Made by a program: the position numbers and the translations under genes
Shown: positions 11,170 to 23,039 of the stretch, piece by piece
Position numbering within the stretch: the first letter of the stretch is position 1
Layout: each line of letters starts with the position of its first letter
Origin: Eretmocerus hayati
Lineage: Eukaryota; Arthropoda; Insecta; Hymenoptera; Aphelinidae
DNA length: 64,000 nucleotides
Direction of reading: 5' to 3'
Assembly: GCA_029851415.1 (NCBI GenBank)
Contig: CM056742.1
Span: 99,244,976-99,308,975 of the forward strand
The notes under the pieces: generated by a model
Told to the model about the DNA's origin: nothing
The model's input: the letters and a program-made list of their open reading frames with translations, nothing else
Database searches by the model: none

Positions 11170-14100
11170 ATCATAATAACCTGAATCGATTTCAGCACTG
11201 TCTCTCAGTATTGGGTAGATCACTATCTCAATCCACTTCAATCGATCTCAATACTGGAAGTAAGCATTAGAAACCTTATATCCTATCGACTTGGATCGAT
11301 TTGAATGCTGAAAATCAGTATTGGAGAATTGGAATCCTATTTGCCCCAATCGATTCCAGTACTGTTTTCCAGTATTGGTCACATCGAGATCTTAATCAGC
11401 TTCAATCGATCTCAATACTGATTTTCAGCATTGGAAACCTTATATCCTATTGACCTGAATCGGATTGACTGCTGGATATCAGTATCGAGGGCATGGAATC
11501 CTATCTGCCCCAATCGATTCCAGAACTGTTTTTCAGTATTGGAAACATCGGGTTGTCAATCCGCTTCAATCGATCTCAATACTGCTTCTCAGCATTGACA
11601 ACCTTATATCATATTTACCTGGGTCGGAATGAGCTGACTATCAGTATTCAAGACTTGCAATCCTGTCTATCCCAATCGATTCCAGTACTGTTTTTCAGAA
11701 TTGGAAACATCGAGATCTCAATCAGCTTGAATCGATTTCAATATTGATTTTCAGGATTGCAGACATTATATGATATTTACCTGGATCGAATTGAATGCTG
11801 AATATCAGTATTGAGGACTTGGAATCCTATCTGCCCCAATCGATTCCAGTACTGTATTTCAGTGTTGGGAATATCGGGATCTCAATACGCTTCGATCGAT
11901 CTCAATACTGATGTTCAGCACTGCAGACCTTATATGATATTTACCTGGATCGAATTGGATGATGAATATCAGTATTGAGGACTTAAAATCCTATCTGCCC
12001 CAATCGATTACAGTACTGTTTTCCAGTATTGGGAACATCGAAATCTCAACCCACTTCAATCGATCTCAATACTGACTGTAAGTATTGGAGCCCTTATATC
12101 CCAAAAACCTGAATCGATTTGATTACTGTCTCTCAGTATTGGGTAGATCGCTATCTCAATCAACTTCAATCGATGTCGAAACTAAATGAAAACATAAGCG
12201 ACCTCATTATATCCCATCTACTTGAATCGATTTAAATATTGATAATCAGTATTGAGGACTTGGAATCCTATCTGCCCCAATCGATTCCAGAACTGTTTTT
12301 CACTATTGGAAACATCGGGTTCTGAATCCGCTTCAATCGATCTCAATACTGGTTTTCAGCATTAAAGACCTTATATCATATTCACGTGGGTCGAATTTAA
12401 TACTGGATATTAGTATTGAGGACTTGAAATCCTATCTGCCCCAATCGATTCCAGAACTGTTCCTCAGTGTCGGGGACATCGAGACTCAGTCTACTCCAAT
12501 CGATCTCGATACATACTGATTTTCAGCATTGCGTATCTTATATCCTATTCACCTGAATCGAAATGGATGCTGGATATCAGTATTCAGAACTTGCAATCCT
12601 ATCTGCCCCAATCGTATCCAGAACTGTTTTTCACTATTGGGAACATCGGGTTCTGAATCCGCATCAATCGATCTCAATACTGATGTTCAGCATTGCAGAC
12701 CATACATAATATTTACCTGAATCGAATTGAATTCTGAATATCAGTATTAAGGACTTGAAATCCTATCTGCCCCAATCGATCCCAGAACTGTTTCTCAGTA
12801 TTGGAAACATCGAAATCTCAACCCACTTCAATCGATCTCAATACTGACTGTAAGTATTGGAGCCCTTATATCCCAAAAACCTGAATCGATTTGATTACTG
12901 TCTCTCAGTATTGGGTAGATCGCTATCTCAATCAACTTCAATCGATGTCGAAACTAAATGAAAACATAAGCGACCTCATCATATTCCATCTACTTGAATC
13001 GATTTAAATATTGATAATCAGTATTGAGGACTTGGAATCCTATCTGCCCCAATCGATTCCAGAACTGTTTTTCACTATTGGAAACATCGGGTTCTGAATC
13101 CGCTTCAATCGATCTCAATACTGGTTTTCAGCATTAAAGACCTTATATTATATTCACGTGGGTCGAATTTAATACTGGATATTAGTATTGAGGACTTGAA
13201 ATCCTATCTGCCCCAATCGACTCCAGAACTGTTCCTCAGTGTCGGGGACATCGAGACTCAGTCTACTCCAATCGATCTCGATACATACTGATTTTCAGCA
13301 TTGCGTATCTTATATCCTTTTCACCTGAATCGAAATGGATGCTGGATATCAGTATTCAGAACTTGCAATCCTATCTGCCACAATCGATTCCAGTACTGTT
13401 TTTCAGAATTGGAAACATCGAGATCTCAATCAGCTTCAGTCGATTTCAATACTAATTCCCAGCATTGCAGACCTTATATCCTATTTACCTGAATCGGATT
13501 GACTGCTGGACATCAGTATTGAGGACTTGGAATCCTATCTGCCCCAATCGTATCCAGAACTGTTTTTCACTATTGGGAACATCGGGTTCTGAATCCGCAT
13601 CAATCGATCTCAATACTGATGTTCAGCATTGCAGACCATACATAATATTTACCTGAATCGAATTGAATTCTAAATATCGGTATTAAGGACTTGAAATCCT
13701 ATCTGCCCCAATCGATCCCAGAACTGTTTCTCAGTATTGGAAACATCGGGTTCTCAATCCGCTTCAATCGATCTCAATACTGGTTTTCAGCATTAAAAAC
13801 CTTATATCATATTTACCTGGGTCGGAATGAATGCTGACTATCAGTATTCAGGACTTGCAATCCTATCTGCCCCAATTGATTCCAGTACTGTTTTTCAGAA
13901 TTGGAAACATCGAGATCTCAATCAGCTTAAATCGATTTCAATATTGATTTTTAGCATTGCAGACATTATATGATATTTACCTGGATCGAATTGAATGCTG
14001 AATATCAGTATTGAGGACATGGAATTCTATCTGCCCCAATCGATTCCAGTACTGTATTCCAGTATTGGGAATATCGGGATCTTAATACGCTTCAATCGAT

Positions 14101-15520
14101 CTCATTATTGATGTTCAGCACTGCAGACCTTATATGATATTTACCTGATTCGAATTGGATGATAAATATCAGTATTGAGGACTTGAAATCCTATCTGCCC
14201 CAATCGATTTCAGTACTGTTTTCCAGTATTGGGAACATCGAAATCTCGACCCACTTTAATCGATCTCAATACTGACTGTAAGTATTGGAGCCTTTATATC
14301 TTAATAACCTGAATCGATTCGAGTACTGTCTCTCATTATCCGGTAGATCGCTATCTCAATCCACTCCAATCGATCCCAATACTGAATGTGAGCATAAGTA
14401 ACCTTATAATATCCTGTCTACTTGAATCGACTTGAATGTTGGGAATCAGTATTGGAAAATTGAGATCCTTTCTGCCCCAACTCATTTCAATACCCTTTCC
14501 AAGTATTGGAAACACTGAGATCCCAATCCGCTTCAATCGATCTCAATACTGATTTTCAGCATCGGAGACCTTATATCTTATTGACCTGAATCGGATTGAC
14601 TGCTGAATATCAGTATTGAGGACTTGATATCTTATCTGCCCCAATCCAATCCAGTACTGTTTCTCAGTCATGGGAACATCGGGATCTCAATCCGCTTCAA
14701 TCGATCTCAATGGTGATTTTCAGCATTGCAGACTTCATATCGTATTTATCTGAAGCGAATTGAATGCTGAATATCAGTATCAAAGACTTGAGATTTCATC
14801 CTCCCCAAGCGAATCTAGTACTGTTTTCTAGTATCGAGAACATTGAGTTCTCAATAAGCTTCAATCGATCTCAATATTTACTTTTAGCATCGCAGACCTC
14901 ATATCATATTTACCTGAATCGGATTGAATGCTGAATATCAGTATTGAGGACTTGAGATCTTATCTGCCCCAATCGATTCCGGTTCTATTTTTCAATTTCG
15001 GGTACATCGAGATCTCAATCCGCTTCGACCTATCTCAATACTGACTTCCAGCATTGCAGACCTTATATCATATTTACCCGAATCGATTTGAATGCTGAAT
15101 ATCAGTACTGAAGACTTGGAATCCTATCTGCCTCAGTCGATTCCAATACTGTATACCAGTATTGGAAACCCCGAGATCTCAATCCGCTTCAATCGATCTG
15201 AACACTGTCTTTCAGCATTGCAGACCTTATAACCCATTCGCCCGAATCGATTAGAATGCGTTGTATCAGATTGGGGATGGGAAGTCCCATCTGCCTCAAT
15301 AGATGGAGATACTGACCTCTAACATTGGAGACAGTATATTCTATCTACGTCAATATACCTGAATGATGATTGTTAATATTGGGGACTTGAAATCCTATCT
15401 GCCCCGATCGATTCCAGTACCGTCTCCCAGTATCGGAAACATCGAGATCTCAATCCACCCCAATCGATTTCAATACTGATCTTCAGCATTGCAGACCTTA
15501 TAACCCATTCACCCGACCAA
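11170..15520 (+). repeat. Complex tandem repeat: about 55-bp monomers in about 164-bp trimers
   Basis: The phrase AATCCTATCTGCCCCAATCG recurs near 11333, 11497, 11659, 11823, 11997 and onward, mostly 162-174 bp apart. Each about 164-bp unit holds three related monomers built on (C)AATCGATnnCAATACTG. Each monomer also contains a small hairpin of the form CAATACTG-n-CAGTATTG. A 772-bp higher-order duplication is visible: the block starting near 12011 returns at about 12790. Divergence rises toward the right. No open frame exceeds about 85 codons. This is an old satellite-like array or the core of a large repeat-rich element. Confidence 0.8.
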
Positions 15521-16500
15521 TAGCAAAACTCATCTACAGGCCGTTCCAATTCTGCCCAGCAGTATTCATTTTGATTCAAATATATGAAATCAGGAAGAGT
15601 TCAATACTTATTGTGAGTATTGAGAGGGATAGAATAACCATGCACTCACGATTTCAATTTGATTTTGTAGTATTCATCTCGATTAGTAAATGACGCAAAG
15701 AGTGATTGGTTCATCATTGGCATCGATTGACGCAGTCAATTCAATGCTGCCTGGCATGATTCACACCGATAGCAAAGTTATCCTCAGGCCTTACCAATCG
15801 CGCTCAGCAGTATTGAATTCGGATCAAATATATGAAACCTAGAGGATTTCAATACTGATTGTGAAAATTGAGGAGGATAGAATGACCATGCACCCACGAT
15901 TCCAATCCGATTCTGTAGAATCCATCTCGCTCGGTCAATCACGCAATGAGTGATTGGGTCATCATTGGAATCGACTGACGGAGCCGACTGAATGCTGCCC
16001 GACAGGATTCAGATCGATAGCGAAACTTATCCTCAGAGCGTACCAATCCTGCTCAGCAGTATTGAATCCGATTAGAATACATGGAATTCAGAGGAGTTCA
16101 ATACCGATTGTAAATATTGAGGAGGATAGAGACGATGCTTCCACGATTCGAATTACATCCTATAGTATTCAGCTCGATTGGTCAATAACGCAACGAGTGG
16201 TCGGCTTATCATTGAAATAGATTCACACCGTCAATTCAATGCCGCCTGGCAGGATTCAGACCGATAGCAAAACTCATCTCCAGGCCGTTGCAATCCTGCT
16301 CAGCAGTATTGAATCCGATTGCAATATATGAAATCTAGAGGAGTTCAATACTGATTGTGAGTATTGAGAGGGATAGAGTAACCTTGCACCCACGATTCCA
16401 ATTCGATTCTCTAGTATTTATCTCGATTGGTTAATCACGCAATAGGTGATTGAGGGATGATTGGAATCGATCCAGGGCTAATGATTTGAATCTCTCCATT
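15500..16500 (+). repeat. 248-bp tandem repeat, four units
   Basis: The marker CAGCAGTATT occurs at 15557, 15805, 16054 and 16301, with steps of 248, 249 and 247 bp. Each unit also carries ATATATGAAATC-like, TGTGAGTATTGAG and ATCACGCAATGAGTGATTGG words. The vocabulary (AATACTG, AATCGAT) overlaps the preceding 164-bp array, so the two are probably related. Confidence 0.8.
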
Positions 16501-16620
16501 CATGATTGAGACAGATAGGAATGAGCAAGGCTATTATACACCAGTACTGCAGAGAATTATTGGGTTCGATTGAGGAATGTTGCAACAATAGTATTCAAAA
16601 GATGAAATTCAATCCTAATT

Positions 16621-17078
16621 ATGAAGATATAATTTTTTCGGTCTTTGCGAGTTAAAGTCAGCAGATATTGCTGACGTTTTTTTGGCATCAATCGAGAATG
16701 GATTTTACTCCACTCTCGATCAATGCACCTTTAGAGCCTCGTATGGTTCCGAGGATGCATCTAAAGGATTTTGATGGAAAGGAATGAAAAGTAAAGATGA
16801 AAAATGAGAATCTTTATGAAAAAATTTGGATTCTACGCTGATATTATGCGTGTTTCGCCCTTCTCTCATTGCTCGGGCTTTTCAAAGTGGTGGAAGAGCA
16901 ATGAAAGTTTACCACTGACACGCGGCTCAAGTGGCCGAATGTTCGATGGTTTGAACGCCCTTACATACGAAAGTTCATCTTCGTTAAGCGCTTGCGAGAA
17001 AGGTCATTTCCACCCGCTATTTCCATTTGATTTCTCAACATTTTTAACTCGCAAAGACCGAAAAAATTATATCTTCAT
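16621..17078. mobile_element. 458-bp MITE with 36-bp TIRs
   Basis: ATGAAGATATAATTTTTTCG and the next 16 bases at the left end (16621-16657) are an exact inverse of the right end (17042-17078). The element is flanked by AATT on both sides (16617-16620 and 17079-17082), a likely target duplication. It interrupts the AATACTG-type tandem repeat region. It has no transposase; the 93-codon frame inside is not recognisable. A further hairpin (CGAGAATGGA...TCTCGATC and TTTAGAGCC...GCATCTAAA) lies inside. Confidence 0.8.
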
Positions 17079-17082
17079 AATT

Positions 17083-17600
17083 TGAAATCCCCGCGAGTGA
17101 TAAATACGATATCCGATCATATCGATCGAGTGTCAAAATTAATTAGAAATTCAATCCTGTCATTCGGGATTGGTTAGGATAGATGGTTAGTATCGTTTCG
17201 CGAATTGAATCATCTGAAGCATTGATCTCGATAGAGCAGTGGGAGACGGGATCCATCATTCAATTAGATTGATTCCAATACTGTATTGGTTCATTCAAAC
17301 ATATTGAACCAGCAAAGATCTTTCATCCATCCATTCGGATCCTATCCTATGCTGAATATTAGTATTGGATTCTATTCGCTCACATCAATCCTCATCAACA
17401 GTATAGAATTCGATTGGCAGTTGTGATCTCAAATCTACAATTCAGGATCCAGCTAGATTGGGTCTATGCTCGATTAATCTGCATTGAATCCCAATACTGC
17501 TCTCGCTGGTTGAATGATGGAACCGATTGAAATGTATTGATCCCGATAGGATTCGATTGGTTTTCAATCTATCCCAATCGATCTTTTGCAGCAGATGATA
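17083..17600 (+). repeat. Diverged continuation of the AATACTG repeat
   Basis: Words such as CCCAATACTG, TTCCAATACTG and TAGTATTGG continue after the MITE without clear periodicity. This is decayed repeat and non-coding. Confidence 0.5.
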
Positions 17601-17688
17601 AATCAGCTGATTTTTCAATATTTATTTGTTACTGGCCAGTGGAAAATCAGCTGATTAATCAGTTGACAAATCAGCTGATAAATCAGCT

Positions 17689-18113
17689 GATTTTTCAAAA
17701 TTTATTTATTTAAAATATTATTATTTGCCCATTTCCTAAGCTATTATCCCATATTCTGTGTGGTTTATTATCATAGATGTAATGAGAAAAAACGTAATTG
17801 AGCAATTAAAATTTTGTACTTACCGGGATTTGAACCTCGTCCTTCGACTTTGTAGACACGACACCTAGCCAACTGAGCTATCGGGGATGTATCGATTCAG
17901 AGTACAAAACACGTCTATGGGGCTCTCCTTCGTTGGGCCGAACTTAGTATGTTACCAACAATGTTTATGATGAATAAGCATGCGTACTCACTTGATCAGC
18001 TTGGATGACTTTATCTTGGGGTAAGTGTACCTAATTTGCCCCATGTGTATAATTTCCCTCCACATAAGATCGTAGAAATGAGCTCTCGCAAGACTTGGCT
18101 CCCGGTTTTTTTT
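17689..18113 (-). repeat. Dispersed repeat with tRNA-like core, copy 1
   Basis: This about 425-bp block is an inverted, closely similar copy of 29405-29835. Both share the tRNA-like core, an AT-rich side beginning near AAATTTATTTATTTAAAATA, and a distal side ending in CGGGAGCCAAGTCTTGCGAG (in the orientation of the tRNA-like core). Similarity on both sides of the core argues for a mobile or duplicated unit rather than two independent tRNA genes. Confidence 0.7.
17821..17888 (-). tRNA. tRNA-like pseudogene (SINE-type core)
   Basis: The sequence has an A-box (TAGCTCAGTTGG) and a B-box (GGTTCAAATCC) at tRNA-like spacing. It starts TCCCCGA, but the 3' side runs CCCGGTAAGTAC instead of a pairing acceptor strand. 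The anticodon stem and T-stem pair poorly. It is therefore a tRNA-derived sequence with probable RNA polymerase III promoter boxes, not a functional tRNA. The same core is at 29632-29699. Confidence 0.55.
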
Positions 18114-19058
18114 CCGAAGTTGTTATGTTAAAATGTATACAAGTGAGCGTCTATGTTGGCCTTTGTGTATGAATGCATAGTTCTCCTTGTAGGAGAATTT
18201 CTCCTCTAATATCGCTCAGCTTCCTCTTGAACGATTTCCGACTTTCTAGGGCACAGCATGATCAAAATGAGAGACCCGCGAATCGCTGGACCTCCTAGGC
18301 CATATTCAATTGGTCATTCTTGGAAGTAAGCCAGCTGAAATCTTGTTTCTCCATTTCAATATATCTCTCACAAAGTCGTCACGAAAACTTATCCAACATC
18401 AGTGAGGGTATTTGAAATATTCTCTGTCGATCGGTTGATACAGGAATCCAATGTTGTCCATTGAAATATGGTTAGGATGAAGTTTCCGATAAAAATTTGA
18501 ATTTATCGAAGAAAATCTGATTCCAGTTAGAAAACTATAGAATCACCCCGTTTCAGAGTGAAGAAGGGTTAAAAACCCTCCCGACCACGATAATACAAAT
18601 TCATTGTTTCATCGATGGGGAGCTACTGTATTCAAGAGCAGACAGAAGAGAAAACTTATAATCATGAATCATCATTGGGTACTATTGACAGATCTTATCG
18701 GAAAGTATTCGTTTGGGATCAGAGCTGTAATCGATCATATGCTTGAGACTGCGATTAAGGTGCCTATATTTGAGAGTTCCCAGATGGGTCCATTCGGCGA
18801 GCATGGTCTATAACTTCCTAAGGTAACCGTACCCAACTTGTACGTCTCTGTACCCAATTTACCCCCATATGCCGGTCTCAGGAATGGGCGCCCGTTGGCC
18901 TTCCGGCAATATTTTTACGTTTGTTATGTTCAAATATGAGAAAGAAAGTGCTTTGCATCACCCTGAATCATTTCTGCGTTTTCCAGAAAATATACAGAGA
19001 TTCTCCTACTTTTCGTGTTTGCTTACCTGAGAGAGCACCAAGGAAATTGCGTTCACTA
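18114..19058. other. Non-coding, no clear feature
   Basis: Includes the words TACCTAATTTGCCCC (near 18025) and TACCCAATTTACCCCC (near 18850), which resemble each other, but no gene. The 69-codon open frame at 18604-18813 is unrecognised. Confidence 0.4.
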
Positions 19059-21412
19059 CCCGATTAAAAATAAGTTCAAGCAACTTGACCTAACTATCCA
19101 ATCTTGATCCAGTTTTTTATCCAATCTGGATCAAGTGAAGAAACGGGGATTGGATCCAGTTTGAACTTTTTACTTGAACTTTATATCTTTATGATGTGTC
19201 GTCTGCACTTCCTTATCTATAAGGGCGGTGATGCCGAAGCTATGAATTATCATTGTTAGTCTGTCAAATTTCTCTCTTGAATTATTTTCTGATTACGTTC
19301 AATAGAACCAACAATTTCAAATTCATCAAGAGTACGTGGTCGTGGTCCAGCAACTTTGTTGAATGAGAAGAATATGAGGGAGCAGAAGCTTTGCTAGACT
19401 TTTTGAGGCTAAGACATCCCAAATGAAGTCAAAAGTGATATTAAAAATTCCTTCTATTCCTGTTTATAAACAAGTATACTACTCTGTCACAGCGAATGCA
19501 GTTGAAGGGAATTTTGTTATCTTTCTATATTTGCTTAGGGTTTATACCAGGATGTTATTTTTGATCTTCACAATAAGTGCTTGGAGAAGACCAATCAAGT
19601 GAAGCCAAAAAAGGAAGATGAAAGAATATAGAGGAATGGAAGTATGAAAAGGGCTACAAACTCTTATGAGAAAATATTTTGCAATTTTCTAGGTTCATGA
19701 CAACTAAAAGCGAGAGTCCAGTTTAGGACAGCACCAGAGCTGTAGCATAATGAAATTACATCAGAATGAAGTTGCAACAATATACCTATAACTTTCTGTG
19801 AGTGAAGAGCAACATCAATTATCATTTCCAAGTAGATAATAATGAGCCGTTGATAGTTAATTGTGCACTCCACTCAGAAAAAGTTGTTACAACTACTATA
19901 TCTTGATGGAATAGTCTGGCACTTTTTCGGATAGAATTCTTGTATATTGGTTTTCTTTGAACTGAAAAATTACCAGGTTCATCTTTCATAAAAATGTCAA
20001 GTCTTTTTGATATTTCTTAGAATTTATAGTGCAAAAATAACTATTGAGAAACAAAGGTGTTACAAAAGCTGGACATCAAATATGAGAGAGGGTTGCAGTT
20101 GGCCTGATTGATACGATTAAAACATATGAGTGAGTTGGCATTCAAAGTGCTTTAGAGTAATGCGATAATGGCCCACACAGCTTTCCTTGAAGGAGAGTAG
20201 CACCAACTATCATTTTCTTCTTAATATTATCTATTTGGAGAAAATAGTTAATGTTACAATTCATCCAGGATTAGCTATATTGTTTCAACTCCATCTTGAT
20301 AAAATAACTTTGGCGCTCTTCAAAATTGGACTATTGTAAATAAGTTGCCTCTCATCTGGATGATGGCAATATCCTGTTAAGATAATGTCTACTCCTTCTG
20401 ATACTTCCATAAGAATCAGAGTGCGACACAGGAGTGTCACAAAAACCAGACCTCCTCAGAAAATTTTAGTTGCCCAGATTCACAACAACTAACATCCAGG
20501 GTGAGTCTGATTTTGGAGAGTCCTCAAGATATATGATGACATTCCATCAAAATGTAGTGGTAAAATATAACTCATTCTGGGTGAAGAGCAATATTATTTA
20601 ATATCTTCTTCCATTATCTACTTGAATTTATAAAGTAGTCAACATGCTGCCTCTCTACCACAAAAAGTTATATTATCAAGTCCCAATGGGATCTCACCAC
20701 ATAGAGCTCTAGCGCTCTCCAAAATTGAACTCTCGTGTTATGTGTAATAAACCTAGGCAACTATCATATAAAATCCTATTGTAAAAATGTCTAGTCTTGA
20801 CAATTTGGACGTTGATTCTGAATTTGAAAAAGGTTCAAGTAAATATTATTTGGATAAACTTGGAGAGATATTATTTAGAATAACATTTGAAAAATCTCAC
20901 TCATTCATGAGAATGTGAAATTATCAAGAGGGAATTCCAAACGTAAATTACCTTATGTGAGATTCAGAGAAATTTGACAATGACAGAAAATATGTATGTC
21001 CGAGGAAAATCATTCTTGGAGGACAACGAGAATTAATAATTCCTAAATTGAATCCATCCCACTCCGGGAAACCTTATTTGTATTGGTTCTGGTCATGATC
21101 CCCCCGAGCATTGAAGAAATTTGTTGGAATATTCAGAATATTTTTTATCGGAAATCTAGTCAAACGTAGATTTTGAGCCTAAGTAACAATCTTTGAGCAT
21201 TATTTTTCCCATCGACCCCGATGGTCGAACCACGATGGGATGAGGTTATTGTTGTTTTCTGGAATTCTAGTGCCCCGAAAATTCCCCAGAAAGTTCAAGT
21301 AAAAAGATCAAACTGGATCCAGTCCCCGTCTCTTTACTTGATCCAACCTTGATCCTGCGTTCAAGTTTTTTATCAAGATTAGATCAAGTCTTGAACTCCA
21401 TTTCTAATCGGG
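19059..21412. mobile_element. 2.35-kb TIR element, TA target duplication
   Basis: The left end CCCGATTAAAAATAAGTTCA is mirrored at the right by TTGAACTCCATTTCTAATCGGG, and TA flanks both sides. Inverted similarity continues inward (GGATCCAGTTTGAAC...TACTTGAAC against its inverse), giving TIRs of about 130 bp. The interior has no long open frame. It contains about three diverged 390-bp tandem units, marked by GAGCAACATC near 19806 and its variants near 20196 and 20584. It is a non-autonomous element. Confidence 0.7.
19640..20770 (+). repeat. Diverged about 390-bp tandem units inside the TIR element
   Basis: Corresponding phrases (GAGTGAAGAGCAACATCAAT / GAGAGTAGCACCAACTATC / GGTGAAGAGCAATATTA, each followed by TATCTACTTG-like text) are spaced about 390 and 388 bp apart. 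They are strongly diverged, hence old. Confidence 0.5.
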
Positions 21413-22150
21413 TAAAACCGGTGCGAAATCTTTTTCAATTCAACCAACCTTAACGTACTTCAACGCATTCGCTTTCTTGTCTCAAGACCTAGAGTCCATT
21501 TTTCAAAGTTGCAAAATATGGATCTGGAGCTATTTTATGTGCAAAACACGGAGATGATTTATAAGACTAGGGTACCAACAACGGAAAGTACCCAACCTGT
21601 CTCCATGAGTATATCTCAAAGGGCGTGCAGTGCAACTTCTCAAAACGTATTTATCACGTCATAATATGTCGGAAATAGTGTTTCGGACAGGCGAAAAGGT
21701 CCAAATGTGCAGCGTGCATGGCGTTTAAAACACCTTATCGCAAATTTCCATAATTTATTTCGAAAGAAGTGAGACAATTCAGCTCCAATTCATTGAAATT
21801 AAACGTAGTTTAACTCATTTCGAAGGTATTGAAACAAGCTTGAGAATGAGATAGTGTACGTTGAAAATTATTGAGGTAAACCAGAGTAGTTGAGAAAATG
21901 GCTTAATGGGGGCAAGTTGCGAAAGTTTCTCCAAATACTCCAAAAACACGTTGGGGTTTTTTTTTTCGATTGACCCAACAAACTTTCACTAACAAGGGGA
22001 GACCACGGGGTCCGGCTCGCCAATCTCCCCCAAGATTTTCTTACAGTCTTGGACTATCGAGAAAATGAAGAATCCAGAGTAACCCCGTCAAATGGGTCTC
22101 TTGTCCAAAGATACAGCCACTGAGATTAACATTACTCATATAGGACCATG
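21413..22150. other. Non-coding spacer
   Basis: No gene or repeat family recognised in this interval. Confidence 0.4.
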
Positions 22151-22682
22151 TTGAAGAATGATATATATATATATATATACATCCATATAGCTATAAATAC
22201 TGGGACGCCGATATGGATTCATAAAATCTGGGACGAAAAAGAGTATATTTTCCCAAATACTGGGATTTTTCCAAAAACGTGTAAAAATGGAAATTTTGGG
22301 TTGAAAGTATTTTTTTATTCAAACACTAAACCATCCCTCGTGGGAGATAACCGCCGAGGAGATAACAGACGTGTGCTTAGACTTCGTTTTGCGTTCAAAA
22401 CACTAACCATCCCTCGTGGGAGATAACCGCCGAGGAGATAACAGAACTTTGCTTAGAAAGTGGTTTTTTTCAAAATATCACGAAATTTTCACGCGTCCCA
22501 GAAAATAGCAAAATATATTATTCGCCGCGTCCCAGAATATATGAATCTAGAAGGAGGCCTTCCGGGACGTCCTAGAATTTAGAACGCGTCCCGGAATTTG
22601 GCAAAATATCGCTGAAATGACGTCATCGCGTCCCGGAATCTCTAATTAAAGAAGTGTATATATATATATATATATAGATATA
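22150..22682. repeat. (TA)n-bounded segment rich in GGGACG words
   Basis: Two TA microsatellites (near 22160-22180 and 22658-22680) bracket a segment with repeated CTGGGACG / CGTCCCAGAAT / CGTCCCGGAAT words. It also contains a 72-bp tandem duplication whose units begin ACCATCCCTCGTGGGAGATA at about 22331 and 22403. It looks like a small non-coding repeat element. Confidence 0.6.
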
Positions 22683-23039
22683 GGGGAGAGTGGGGCAAAA
22701 TTGCATAAGTGAGATAGCTCGGTCAGAGGCGAGTCTAGGCTTTCGCCGCATAAATTCTCTTTTAATACCATCACAGACAATGGTTTTCATCGCGGTTAGA
22801 CCTCCCAAAACGATACTGGGAGTCCACGCTGACATGGGGGTGCTTTTTGAGAGCCTCACGCGGTTTATTTTCCGAATGCAAGATTACACGCTGCTTCTGC
22901 GAAAGTGGACGACTTTAATCGCCGTTTGGGGGTCGAAAACTACATTGTAAAAGGAAGATTTTGAGCCGTCGCACAGTGGGGCCAGGGCATCTTTCTAGGG
23001 CTCAGCGCCACGCAAATTCTCAACTTATCACCGTGTACG

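Noticed and set aside
17821..17888. Functional tRNA gene
   Set aside because: The 3' acceptor strand does not pair with TCCCCGA, and the anticodon and T stems are weak; the copy at 29632-29699 has the same defects.
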